Shown here one piece after another: positions 37,400 through 51,722 of a DNA stretch of 64,000 bases; within the stretch, counting starts at the first letter, position 1; each line of letters starts with the position of its first letter. The stretch is from Adineta vaga (lineage: Eukaryota; Rotifera): assembly GCA_021613535.1 (NCBI GenBank), contig CP075496.1, forward strand, positions 2,604,001 to 2,668,000, written 5' to 3'. The notes under the pieces were generated by a model. It saw only the letters and a list, made by a program, of their open reading frames with translations. It searched no databases and was not told the origin of the DNA. The translations under genes and the position numbers were made by a program.

Positions 37400-39623
37400 T
37401 CGCTGTCAATCGACATTATATCGAATATAAAATTGAAGCAATTTATTTACTAAATCGGTTTTCATCAATAAGCTAATTGATTCGTTTCAATTGTATACTT
37501 TGGATGAAATGATGTATCTTATTATGTCAGAGTAAGTATACGTATCTAGATTTCATACATATGACAGATAATAGAAGTCGTTCTCTTCTTCTCGTTAAAT
37601 AAGTAAAAAAAAAAGAAATAGTCACACAGTCAAGCATTGATTTGTTTTTCGAAATTTTAATTTTTTTTTCGCACATCATATGTCTATTTTGATCTTCTTT
37701 CATTTGCAATTTATATAAATTCTGAAAGTAAGTAAAGTTATTTTCTTAACGTTCTCTCATTCATCGATTCATTTGATTCTTCGTTTCATTTATTTTGATT
37801 TTAATTTTCAAATAGATAATACAATGAAACAAATCGATATCAAATCATTCGTTTTATTCTATTGCTGGTTATAGATGTCATTCGATGAAATATTCTTATT
37901 TCATTCGATCGAGAAATGAATAAAATAATCGAATCGAATCGAATTTTCTTCATTCAATTCAATTCACTTTCTTTAGTTTTTTTCTTATTCAATTTCATTA
38001 TATTTCTTTTCTTTTCACATATTCATTTGAAATATTGTATACTTCTATGTTTATCATCATACAATCGAGAAAATCTCTCTTCTATTCTGATTTCATGATT
38101 TCATACATTCTCCAGATGATTACATATATATGAATAAAGTAGAACTATCGTATTTGTTAACTTGATTTCTTCTATAATATCAATCATAAAATTAGCATCT
38201 TTATGAGAAAAGATATGTTTTTCCATAAATCTTCATGGATTTGGTATTCAAGCATATTTTCTCCTTATTAATTTTATAAATATATATGACATTTCAATTT
38301 TGACATTTGTTTTATTTTCGTTTTCTATATCATATTCAATCAAAGATAATATATTCGTCATACACATTTAGCTGTTATATTCAATTGATATAGGTAATTT
38401 TAACAAAAATTTTAACATTCGATCTTCATTCTCATCATTTATCTACATGTATTTAGATCCTAATTTCATTTTACATGCTTGGGAAAATTCAAAATGACAT
38501 TTATTCATATGTGTATAGTTTACGAATCGAATTCCCTTCAAATGTTGAATATTTGTTCATTTTGAGAAAATATAAACTTTTCATATTCATTCATACAAGA
38601 TACTATTGCTATACAATATGAAAGTTATTGAAAACGATTTTATATTGAGCAAGAATCGATCAAGATGACACAACAGATCGATATTTATATCGTAGAAATG
38701 TATAGAATGAGAATGAAAAGTTTCAACATATTTATTGGATGGATATGTTCGTGAACAAAATGTTACTTAATTTAGACGAAATTGAATGAAAATGACGTTG
38801 AAACATGTATGATTTTGGTTTTTCTATTTCATATCCTATGAATAGGAATTAATATAATCGAAAGTTACATGTCAACAATGTGTATAAGCGTATAGAGAGG
38901 AGAATTTTTAAATGGTCTACTATCTATTTGTATACACCCTCAAGTAAACATCGAAAATCATTTGAATTCTTAGATACAAGATGTATGTTTTTATTTTTTG
39001 TTTGAAGATATCTATATTCATCTATGTTGTTAAATTATTGATAACAAGAGTAAATGAATTCGAATAGAATGAACATCAAACAGAAATAATATCTGTTAGT
39101 AATGATGATTTCATATCATATGTATTTCATAATATGACATGTGTCTATGATTTTGATTCATATGTACTACATATCTACATCTAGGTTGCTTTGTATATTG
39201 TCGTCATATGTAATCAAGATGATTTTTCCATTGTTAAGATTTAATAAATAAAATGAAAAACGTAGAGAAACTGATTTTTAACATCTTAAGTTCGATTGAA
39301 AGAAGACATGAAAATGAACTATTTCAATGTGTTATTTTACTGAATGTATGCGTTTTTCTTGATTAACAAAAGACTTCTCTTGACCTGATATACTACTAGT
39401 TCGCGTTGTAGTCTTTTTTTCTTACAATTTATTCATGTAATATTTAATTCATTTGGATATTATTCATACATAGAATAAAATATCAAATAGCTTTGAATAA
39501 AAGATTCTTTCCTTTTCGTACATGAATGCATATATGTATGTGTTGATATTGACAATGCGATGACTTATATTATTTCTATTTCGTTTGTGTTTCTATAAGA
39601 CATATTCATGAAATTGTGAAATT

Positions 39624-39672
39624 TAAAATGCAAATGTCGTCTATATAGAACTGAAGTCTATCGAATCAGCAT
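39624..39672 (-). repeat. Spacer copy of 28S 3'-end hairpin, unit 3
   Basis: Same sequence as 18829-18877; its partner is at 40101-40145. Confidence 0.8.
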
Positions 39673-40100
39673 TTCTATTTCATTATTCATATTGATAATG
39701 ACGATGGGATTAATGATATATATGTTCAATATAAAGAAAGAGAACATCAAATCAATATTTCGATATGATATATGATACTGACAATCATCGTTTATATATC
39801 GTGCAACATAGACATAGATGATGGTAATGATCAAGTAGAAGACAATATTCTTATATATAAGATACGAAAGATAAGATATACAGTATGTAATTCCAAGTAA
39901 ATATTTACTTGAAGTTGTTTGTTCGAAATAGCGTAGCATAGAAGATATATATGTATGTATGTTATGGAAAACATATCAAGATGAATATGAAATTATGGAG
40001 TGATACATGTTGTTGTTTTTTTTTCTAATCGAAGAATAGAAAAAAACGACTAAGTCATAGAAAATGAATGAATGAATAAGAGAGAAATTATTACTGATGA

Positions 40101-40559
40101 TAAAATGCAAATGTCGTATAGGACTGAAGCCTATCGAATCAGCATAACATCGAGCAGAAACTCAGCGGATCGCAATGTGGCGGTTGCTCTCACGTGTACG
40201 TTACTCTGTTACTGAAGAAAGTCGTTTACAATCGATTCTAGCCATTAGTGTTGTTTCGACTAAAAATGCATCGTTGCAATCACAATCTCATTTCGATTAT
40301 GACGAGGCAACAATACGGTAGCTTCATTCATATGTTCACTTGATCAACAGTTTGAACATATATAAATGTGCTGACGACAACCAATGTGCCAAAAAATCAT
40401 TGAGTCTAGATCGGATTCCAACTTAGAGGCGTTCAGTTGTAAGCCGTCGGATGGTAGCTTCGCATCATTGTCCTTTCGAACAAATACGTAAACCAAATGT
40501 CCGAACGTACGGTTCCTCTCGTACTAAGTACGATTCCTATATCAATGACAAAATCCAAT

Positions 40560-40612
<53 letters not shown>

Positions 40613-40654
40613 ATTGGTGGGTGAACAATCCAACACTTTGCGAAGTCTGCTTCG

Positions 40655-40692
<38 letters not shown>

Positions 40693-41132
40693 GACGTCGC
40701 TATGAACGCTTGGCCGCCACAAGCCAGTTATCCCTGTGGGTAACTTTTCTGTCACCTCTTGCAAAAAACTCGTTAAATCAAAAGGATCGATAGGCCCGGA
40801 TTTCTCCGTCTGTATTCGTACTGAAAATCTAAATCAAGCTGACTTATGCCCTTTTACTCAATGTGTGGTTTCTGTCCGCACTGAGTCAACTTTTGGACAC
40901 CTACGTTAACATTTGATAGATGTACCGCCCCAGCCAAACTCCCCACCTGTCTCTTTCCTTGAAGCAGATCACGTTGATACAAGTATCGACGTTTGTCACT
41001 CAAACACTGGATGTAAAATCCAATCTCTGTATAACCAAGTAAGTAAAGAAACAATGAAAATAATGGTGTTTCATTGACGTGTTGCCACTCCCATCTACGC
41101 TACACTTTTCAAGTCTCTTTACGAAGACAGAT

Positions 41133-41166
<34 letters not shown>

Positions 41167-41173
41167 ATTGAAG

Positions 41174-41215
<42 letters not shown>

Positions 41216-41225
41216 CAGGGACAGT

Positions 41226-41285
<60 letters not shown>

Positions 41286-41287
41286 AG

Positions 41288-41325
<38 letters not shown>

Positions 41326-43527
41326 ATTTGAATTTCTTCACGTTAACATTCAGAGCACTGGGCAGAAATCACTTTGCGTCAACACCAAGTTTTCCGGCCA
41401 ATCGCAAAGCTCTGTTTTAATTAGACAGTCGGATTCCCCTAGACGCAGCGAGTTCTAAGTTTGCTATTAAACGATGTCCGAAGTAATACGACCCGCAAGC
41501 GAACCGCATACCGTAGCAAAACGATTCCACAGCAAGACAAGCCACTAGTCCGAACGATCAGACACATTGCTGCATCCGAAAGCTCAGCTCCAATAGCAAG
41601 TCTACTGCTTTATCATCAAGCCCGAACACCCTAGCACTTAGAGCCAATCGTTATCCCGAAGTTGCCGATCGATTTTGCCGACTTCCCTTGTGCTACCTTG
41701 TTCTAATTGACTAGAGGCTTTTCACCTTGGAGACCTGATGCGGTTTAGAGTACAGATAAGTGCGAAATTGAATATCTCGCTCAAATTTTCAAGGATCACA
41801 AATGATGCACCGAGGAAGTAGCAAGAACGGCTACTCTTTACCTTCATTTGAACCCTATCTCCAGTTGAACTGATTCCAGGGTCGTCTGATGAAGTAACAA
41901 AGAAGAGAAAACTCTTTCCAGGACCACTTGTGATGTATTTGAGCTTGTTTGTGTTACCACATATGTTTGACACGAAATCAAACAATCTCCGACACTTAGT
42001 ACAAGAATATTAACTTGTTTCCCTTTCGATTTGATGGAATATAAATATGATATGAATATAGATATTCCTCGTTCGGAACCCTCTTTCGAGCGCATCTTAG
42101 GACTGACTGACCCATGTCCAATAGCTGTTCACATGGAACCTTTCTCCACGTCAGTCTTCAAAGTTCTCATTTGAATAGTTGCTACTACCACTAAGATCTG
42201 TACATATGACTGCTCAAGCCACACTCACGTGTTAGCCTTCGACGCAACCATATCAACCGTCCTACTTGTTACGACATGATGTCCGTTAATGGCTTGTTGT
42301 ATCGTAACAGTCAAGTATAAGAGGCTCGCTCGAGCGCCATCCATTTTTAGGACTAGTCGATTCGGCAGGTGAGTTGTTACACACTCCTTAACGGATTCCG
42401 ACTTCCATGGCCACCGTCCTGCTGTCTATATCGACCAACACCTTTTATGGTATCTGATGAGCGAGACCATCTGGCTCTTTATCTTGACGTTTTGTGCATC
42501 CAACAGCGCCAGTTCTGCTTACCAAAAATGGCCCACTTGGCACTCACATTCGCTGTTCATTCTCAATGAAGTAGAAAAATGAACTTCATACCCATTTAAA
42601 GTTTGTCAATAGGTTGAGCGTATTTTACGCCCAATGCCTCTAAACATTCGCTTTACCGGATATAACTGTGAAAATTGAATGCCAGCTATCCTGAGGGAAA
42701 CTTCGGACGGAACCAGCTACTAGATGGTTCGATTAGTCTTTCGCCCCTTAACGCATGTTTGACGATCGATTTGCACGTCAGAACCGCTACGAACTTCCAC
42801 CAGGGTTTCCCCTGGCTTCATTCTACACACGTTAAGTTCACCATCTTTCGGGTCTCATTGCATATACTCTTACTAAGCTCTTTGCCAGCGGCAATAGAAC
42901 CTGTCAGTGTTGCGTTCATTGTCATGATTTGCACCAGATGACAGAAATCACACTTCAAACATTGCAAGAATGTTCTTTACTTTCATTACGAGCAAGGCTT
43001 TTCATACAGCCGAACTCTTGCACATGCAGTGAACTCCTTAGACCGTGTTTCAAGACGGGTCGAATAACTCGGCATTCAAAACTCCTGTTGACTTGCCGAT
43101 TTCATTGACAGCCACAAAACATTAGGCATTGACAATGAATAAAACTAATATTGTTTAGATATTAGTTACTCATGTAACACAAACAATGCTCATGGCGTGC
43201 CGTACTCGAAAGTACTGAAATCAAAGAACACGTCAGTTTACCTATAACGCCAAGTCGAATTTGTTATTTATGCAAGTCATATTTTTAACACGACTAAAAG
43301 TCGCTACCAAAATAGACTGATTCGACTAGCTGTAATGTTATAGATCCAGGTTCAGTTAATACTTTGAAAATGCATCCGATTCTAGGCAAGAACATATCAA
43401 TGGACTGTTGAAGTTCCAAATCAACATGTATTACCATCATATAGAAATCGAATTGAATCCAAAGTAATCTGATGAATGCGGCCATTCGTTTTCTTCTGTA
43501 CGGTTTTACGTACTATTTAACTCTCTC

Positions 43528-43578
<51 letters not shown>

Positions 43579-43922
43579 GTTATAATATTTAGCTTTGGAA
43601 CAAGTTTACGTCCCACGTTGGCGTAGCAATCTCAAACTACGCTACTCGAAAGGTAGACAATGTACGGCACAGAACTATTCGTGATTATAGGACTAGCACC
43701 TTCTATGGTTAAAGCCCTGATCAAAGGAACTCACACGAACAGGCACCATACAGTAGTTACCCCAAATGCTACAATGCATGTCAGAAGTAAATCTAACACG
43801 CTTCAGCAATGAGCTTTTGCCGGTTCATTCGCCATTACTAAGGCAATCTCAGTTGATTTCTTTTCCTTTGCTTATTAATATGCTTAAGTTCAGCAAGTAT
43901 TCTAATTTGACTTCAGCTTGAA
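40101..43922 (-). rRNA. 28S rRNA: 28S large-subunit rRNA, unit 3
   Basis: Near-identical to unit 1, with single-base indels such as an extra G near 40740. No insertion at the R9 or R2 sites. Confidence 0.9.
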
Positions 43923-44213
43923 ATGTGAAAATAAATGGATAAGTATATATTACACACATATTTATGTTACAAAGTCATTCGATTGCATGTTGATTATCAG
44001 TAACATGGATATGATAAAGATTTCTCATGTTATGACAGTTCACACAATAAAATTCATTTGTGTATGTGTATAACTCCGTTTTATACGTATACAACATTAT
44101 ATAGAAATCTATATAATGATATATGTTATATATGTCTTGCAAGCTAGATAAAGTAATATTATCGAACTTGCCAGCAATTCATTTAGAAAATAAATGAATT
44201 TGATGTTATGTAA
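43923..44213 (-). other. ITS2, unit 3
   Basis: As in unit 1, including the perfect inverted repeat. Confidence 0.8.
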
Positions 44214-44368
44214 ACAAGACTGAAGCAAATTTAGCCTCGACTAATGTCTTGGCTGCTAGATGCGTTCGAGTTATTCATGCTCAATGTGTCCTGCAATTCG
44301 CATTGCTTTCTCGCACTTTGCTGCGCTCTTCATCGAATAACGAGCCGAGTGATCCACCGTACAGAATT
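44214..44368 (-). rRNA. 5.8S rRNA: 5.8S rRNA, unit 3
   Basis: Same as unit 1. The flanking ITS1 T-run is uninterrupted here, whereas the other units have a G in it. Confidence 0.9.
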
Positions 44369-44588
44369 ATTTTTTTTTTTTTCTGTATATGTATACAATT
44401 CGATTCATATTCAATGACAAACAACAATGATTTGTTGAATGGAAAAGTTTGAAACAAGTCACAGTTTTGAATATACTATGACTTGTTAGTTACATAATGG
44501 TGCGACACAATCATCACACATGTAATATGTATGATGATCGTGCGAAGTTAGAAGTTTTGTTTATGATTGGAAATCAATCATAGAACGG
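44369..44588 (-). other. ITS1, unit 3
   Basis: As in unit 1 except for the T-run beside 5.8S. Confidence 0.8.
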
Positions 44589-44734
44589 TAATGATCCATA
44601 CGCAGGTTCACCTACGAATACCTTGTTACGACTTTTACTTCCTCTAAATGATCCAGTTTGAGCATCTTTTCGATAAAAACCGAACGACCCGAGAGCCGCT
44701 CGGAAAACCAAGCCGAAGATCTCACTAAAACATT

Positions 44735-44769
<35 letters not shown>

Positions 44770-46402
44770 ACAGGGACATAATCAGCACATTCTGATGAAA
44801 TAGTGCTTACTAGGAATTCCTCGTTGACGGAGAATAATTGCAAGCTCCGATCCCAGTCACGAAGAGAATTTCATGGTTACCCACTTCTGTCGAAGTAGGA
44901 AGAAACATTCTGAACTCTCCAGTGTAGCGCGCGTGCAGCCTCGGACATCTAAGGGCATCACAGACCTGTTATTGCTCCATTTCGTGTGGCTTAAAAAGTG
45001 CCACTTATCCTGCTAAGAAGTCTTGAAAAGTCCCTTCGAACTTTAGACTATTTAGTAAGCCGGAGTCTCGTTCGTTATCGAAATTAATCAGACAAATCGC
45101 TCCACGAACTACGAACGACCATGCACCACCACCCACCTAATCAAGAAAGAGCTCTCAATCTGTCAATCCTAAAAGTGTCCTGGCCGAGTAAGGTTTCCCG
45201 TGTTGAGTCAAATTAGGCCACAGGCTCCACTTCTTGTGTGTCCTTCCGTCAATTCTTTTAAGTTTCAGCTTTGCAACCATACTTCCCCCGGAACCTAAAA
45301 ACTTAGATTTCTCGAGATCCGCCAGATGAGTCATATAAATAACCGCATCTAAAAGACAGTTGGCAACGTTTATGGTTTGAACTAGGACGGTATCTAATCG
45401 TCTTCGAACCTCAAACTTTCGTTCTTGATTAATGAAAACATTCTTGGCGAACGCCTTCGCTGCTGTTCGTCCTGTGGCGATCCAAGAATTTCACCTCTCA
45501 CACCACAGTACGTACGCCCCCCTCTGATCCTATTAATCATTATCTCAATTTCTAAAACCAACGAAATAAAATCGAGATCTTATTTCATTATTCCATGCAA
45601 TATATATAGGCGAAAGCCTGCTTTTAGCACTCTAATTTTCTCAAAGTAAACGTTCTGGCAACTGACGACAATCGATAAAGATCATCGCCAGCCGTCCAGC
45701 AAATGAGGATCTGTTAACCAACATGGCCAGTTAGACCAGCTAGCAACAAATACCCGAAATTCAACTACGAGCTTTTTAAACACAGCAACTTTAGTTTTCC
45801 TTATTGGAGCTGGAATTACCGCGGCTGCTGGCACCAGACTTGCCCTCCAATTGTTAATCGATAACCTGTTTACAGTGTTCCCATTCCGATTGTCAGCCTA
45901 AATAAGACTAACATCGTTATTTCTCTTCACTACCTCCTCGTTTTGAGAGTGGGTAATTTGCGCGCCTGCTGCCTTCCTTGGAAGTGGTCGCCGTTTCTCA
46001 GGCGGCCTCTCCAGAACCAAACCCTGATTCTCTGTACTCGTTACAACCACGGTAGACATATAATGTACCGTCTAAAGTTGATAAGTCAGACACTTGAAAG
46101 ATATGTCGTCGACACAAAGGTCATACGATCAACACAAAGTTATTTAGAGTCACCAACAAACAGTTCCGGTTAAAGAACTAGAAGGTTTTGATCTAATAAA
46201 AGCATTCCGATATTACTACCGGAATTGTCGCATGTATTAGCCCAGGCTTTTCCTCGGTTATTCCATTTAGAATTTATGATCAAAGAAAGTTATAGCTGAT
46301 GTAATGAGCCGTACGCAGTTTCACCTTAAACCAGTTCATACTTAGACATGCATGGCTTAATCTTCAAGACAAAGGAAAGCCACCGACAAGATCAATCGGA
46401 AA
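44589..46402 (-). rRNA. 18S rRNA: 18S small-subunit rRNA, unit 3
   Basis: One base longer than unit 1, from an extra C in the run near 45520; otherwise the same. Confidence 0.93.
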
Positions 46403-47057
46403 GCTTCGTTATATATATATGCATATACAAGAAGATATGTATATGCTTTTTTTCACAACAAGTCAAATGAAATCACTTCATTATGACCAGTGTTTATAAT
46501 ATAAATATTACATTTATATTCGTTGTTTCATCGAGACGAAACAAAACCAACCCACATCATAGGAATAAATTCATTCCTGTTTTAATGCAACTCATTTACA
46601 AGCATTCAAGCCCAAACTATCAACATATGACCAATTATTGAAAACTGATCAACAAGATGTTAGTTTATATATGTGTGTGCGTAAGTTGAAACATTTTCAA
46701 CCGCATTCACTTCTTTGCCATTCGTGATGCATTTTGTTTGCAATTAGTTCGTTTTTTTATATGATATTTGTATATGATCATGTGAAAAGTTGACGAAGCA
46801 GCTTCGACAAACTTTTTTTTTCATCATATACAATTTCTTTCATACTGCTAAACAACTGTATCAACACAGTCATACTAGCCGAACCATCGCTTCATCACAA
46901 CATCATCCTCGAGAAACTAGACCATTCTTGTGTCAGTCGAATCTGTACAAAAATTGTTATATCGGAATCGCGTACTACGAGTTTGCTTCATATATAACTG
47001 AGGAATACGTCAATCCATCTGCTCATTCATTTTTTCATTCACCTACGTCGTTGTATT

Positions 47058-47797
47058 AACTCCATATGTAATACGAAGTAGACTCAATCGATTTGCCGAA
47101 TCCATTTTCTATTCAGCTATTTTATTGTAGCAACTTCATATATAATATGAGCTCGAGTTAATCTATTTGCTTGATCATCGTCGTGTCTTCGCGTATTTCT
47201 TTTTCTTTCTGTCTTTCTTTCAACTATATATTATATACTACGACTTGGCGACCGATTCGCTTATTCGTCTTCACACCCTTGTATATTTCTTTTCTTTCCT
47301 GTATACTGTACTATTCTATATTATATATGAAGAGTGGTCAATCGCTTTGCTTATTCGTCTTTGCATTTTTACCTATTTCTTTTCCTTTTCTTTAACCTCA
47401 TATTATATATGAAATCCAGTCACTCCATTTGCTTACTCATACTTTTGGATTCAGTTATTTCTCTTACTTACTCTTCATCTTCATACGTAAAATCAAGCGA
47501 AATCAATCCATTTGCTAATTCATTGTCTTCAAATCATGTATTTCGTTTACGCGTTTTGCAACTTCATACTATATATGAAATCAACTACATCTATTAACTT
47601 ACTCGTTTTCTTGTATTCAGCTAAAACTTTGGTTTTCTCTTCAATTTCATATCATATATAAAATCCAGTCAGTCGATTTACTTATTGATTCTTTCGTATT
47701 CAGCTACGTCTTCTCTCTCTGTTATCTTCATATAAAATATCGAATCGAGTCAATTCATTTGTCTGTTCATTTTCCTACATTTTCCTATTCTTTTTTT
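47058..47797 (-). repeat. Degenerate spacer subrepeats, between units 3 and 4
   Basis: Copy of the 26261-27000 block. Confidence 0.6.
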
Positions 47798-50020
47798 TCG
47801 CTGTCAATCGACATTATATCGAATATAAAATTGAAGCAATTTATTTACTAAATCGGTTTTCATCAATAAGCTAATTGATTCGTTTCAATTGTATACTTTG
47901 GATGAAATGATGTATCTTATTATGTCAGAGTAAGTATACGTATCTAGATTTCATACATATGACAGATAATAGAAGTCGTTCTCTTCTTCTCGTTAAATAA
48001 GTAAAAAAAAAAGAAATAGTCACACAGTCAAGCATTGATTTGTTTTTCGAAATTTTACTTTTTTTTTCGCACATCATATGTCTATTTTGATCTTCTTTCA
48101 TTTGCAATTTATATAAATTCTGAAAGTAAGTAAAGTTATTTTCTTAACGTTCTCTCATTCATCGATTCATTTGATTCTTCGTTTCATTTATTTTGATTTT
48201 AATTTTCAAATAGATAATACAATGAAACAAATCGATATCAAATCATTCGTTTTATTCTATTGCTGGTTATAGATGTCATTCGATGAAATATTCTTATTTC
48301 ATTCGATCGAGAAATGAATAAAATAATCGAATCGAATCGAATTTTCTTCATTCAATTCAATTCACTTTCTTTAGTTTTTTTCTTATTCAATTTCATTATA
48401 TTTCTTTTCTTTTCACATATTCATTTGAAATATTGTATACTTCTATGTTTATCATCATACAATCGAGAAAATCTCTCTTCTATTCTGATTTCATGATTTC
48501 ATACATTCTCCAGATGATTACATATATATGAATAAAGTAGAACTATCGTATTTGTTAACTTGATTTCTTCTATAATATCAATCATAAAATTAGCATCTTT
48601 ATGAGAAAAGATATGTTTTTCCATAAATCTTCATGGATTTGGTATTCAAGCATATTTTCTCCTTATTAATTTTATAAATATATATGACATTTCAATTTTG
48701 ACATTTGTTTTATTTTCGTTTTCTATATCATATTCAATCAAAGATAATATATTCGTCATACACATTTAGCTGTTATATTCAATTGATATAGGTAATTTTA
48801 ACAAAAATTTTAACATTCGATCTTCATTCTCATCATTTATCTACATGTATTTAGATCCTAATTTCATTTTACATGCTTGGGAAAATTCAAAATGACATTT
48901 ATTCATATGTGTATAGTTTACGAATCGAATTCCCTTCAAATGTTGAATATTTGTTCATTTTGAGAAAATATAAACTTTTCATATTCATTCATACAAGATA
49001 CTATTGCTATACAATATGAAAGTTATTGAAAACGATTTTATATTGAGCAAGAATCGATCAAGATGACACAACAGATCGATATTTATATCGTAGAAATGTA
49101 TAGAATGAGAATGAAAAGTTTCAACATATTTATTGGATGGATATGTTCGTGAACAAAATGTTACTTAATTTAGACGAAATTGAATGAAAATGACGTTGAA
49201 ACATGTATGATTTTGGTTTTTCTATTTCATATCCTATGAATAGGAATTAATATAATCGAAAGTTACATGTCAACAATGTGTATAAGCGTATAGAGAGGAG
49301 AATTTTTAAATGGTCTACTATCTATTTGTATACACCCTCAAGTAAACATCGAAAATCATTTGAATTCTTAGATACAAGATGTATGTTTTTATTTTTTGTT
49401 TGAAGATATCTATATTCATCTATGTTGTTAAATTATTGATAACAAGAGTAAATGAATTCGAATAGAATGAACATCAAACAGAAATAATATCTGTTAGTAA
49501 TGATGATTTCATATCATATGTATTTCATAATATGACATGTGTCTATGATTTTGATTCATATGTACTACATATCTACATCTAGGTTGCTTTGTATATTGTC
49601 GTCATATGTAATCAAGATGATTTTTCCATTGTTAAGATTTAATAAATAAAATGAAAAACGTAGAGAAACTGATTTTTAACATCTTAAGTTCGATTGAAAG
49701 AAGACATGAAAATGAACTATTTCAATGTGTTATTTTACTGAATGTATGCGTTTTTCTTGATTAACAAAAGACTTCTCTTGACCTGATATACTACTAGTTC
49801 GCGTTGTAGTCTTTTTTTCTTACAATTTATTCATGTAATATTAATTCATTTGGATATTATTCATACATAGAATAAAATATCAAATAGCTTTGAATAAAAG
49901 ATTCTTTCCTTTTCGTACATGAATGCATATATGTATGTGTTGATATTGACAATGCGATGACTTATATTATTTCTATTTCGTTTGTGTTTCTATAAGACAT
50001 ATTCATGAAATTGTGAAATT

Positions 50021-50069
50021 TAAAATGCAAATGTCGTCTATATAGAACTGAAGTCTATCGAATCAGCAT
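50021..50069 (-). repeat. Spacer copy of 28S 3'-end hairpin, unit 4
   Basis: Same sequence as 18829-18877; its partner is at 50498-50542. Confidence 0.8.
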
Positions 50070-50497
50070 TTCTATTTCATTATTCATATTGATAATGACG
50101 ATGGGATTAATGATATATATGTTCAATATAAAGAAAGAGAACATCAAATCAATATTTCGATATGATATATGATACTGACAATCATCGTTTATATATCGTG
50201 CAACATAGACATAGATGATGGTAATGATCAAGTAGAAGACAATATTCTTATATATAAGATACGAAAGATAAGATATACAGTATGTAATTCCAAGTAAATA
50301 TTTACTTGAAGTTGTTTGTTCGAAATAGCGTAGCATAGAAGATATATATGTATGTATGTTATGGAAAACATATCAAGATGAATATGAAATTATGGAGTGA
50401 TACATGTTGTTGTTTTTTTTTCTAATCGAAGAATAGAAAAAAACGACTAAGTCATAGAAAATGAATGAATGAATAAGAGAGAAATTATTACTGATGA

Positions 50498-50957
50498 TAA
50501 AATGCAAATGTCGTATAGGACTGAAGCCTATCGAATCAGCATAACATCGAGCAGAAACTCAGCGGATCGCAATGTGGCGGTTGCTCTCACGTGTACGTTA
50601 CTCTGTTACTGAAGAAAGTCGTTTACAATCGATTCTAGCCATTAGTGTTGTTTCGACTAAAAATGCATCGTTGCAATCACAATCTCATTTCGATTATGAC
50701 GAGGCAACAATACGGTAGCTTCATTCATATGTTCACTTGATCAACAGTTTGAACATATATAAATGTGCTGACGACAACCAATGTGCCAATATACTCATTG
50801 AGTCTAGATCGGATTCCAACTTAGAGGCGTTCAGTTGTAAGCCGGCGGATGGTAGCTTCGCATCATTGTCCTTTCGAACAAATACGTAAACCAAATGTCC
50901 GAACGTACGGTTCCTCTCGTACTAAGTACGATTCCTATATCAATGACAAAATCCAAT

Positions 50958-51010
<53 letters not shown>

Positions 51011-51052
51011 ATTGGTGGGTGAACAATCCAACACTTTGCGAAGTCTGCTTCG

Positions 51053-51090
<38 letters not shown>

Positions 51091-51113
51091 GACGTCGCTA
51101 TGAACGCTTGGCC

Positions 51114-51148
<35 letters not shown>

Positions 51149-51529
51149 TCACCTCTTGCAAAAAACTCGTTAAATCAAAAGGATCGATAGGCCCGGATTT
51201 CTCCGTCTGTATTCGTACTGAAAATCTAAATCAAGCTGACTTATGCCCTTTTACTCAATGTGTGGTTTCTGTCCGCACTGAGTCAACTTTTGGACACCTA
51301 CGTTAACATTTGATAGATGTACCGCCCCAGCCAAACTCCCCACCTGTCTCTTTCCTTGAAGCAGATCACGTTGATACAAGTATCGACGTTTGTCACTCAA
51401 ACACTGGATGTAAAATCCAATCTCTGTATAACCAAGTAAGTAAAGAAACAATGAAAATAATGGTGTTTCATTGACGTGTTGCCACTCCCATCTACGCTAC
51501 ACTTTTCAAGTCTCTTTACGAAGACAGAT

Positions 51530-51563
<34 letters not shown>

Positions 51564-51570
51564 ATTGAAG

Positions 51571-51612
<42 letters not shown>

Positions 51613-51622
51613 CAGGGACAGT

Positions 51623-51682
<60 letters not shown>

Positions 51683-51684
51683 AG

Positions 51685-51722
<38 letters not shown>

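Larger units (their letters stand above)
36005..40100 (-). other. Complete intergenic spacer with 5' ETS, between units 2 and 3
   Basis: Same layout as the spacer at 25605-29705. The (GAATC)n run is one pentamer shorter (about 37927-37942). The subrepeat block is at about 36660-37399 and the 28S-end hairpin copy at 39624-39672. Confidence 0.8.
46403..50497 (-). other. Complete intergenic spacer with 5' ETS, between units 3 and 4
   Basis: Same layout as the other complete spacers. It has the shorter (GAATC)n run of the unit 2-3 spacer (about 48325-48341), the subrepeats at about 47058-47797 and the 28S-end hairpin copy at 50021-50069. Confidence 0.8.
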
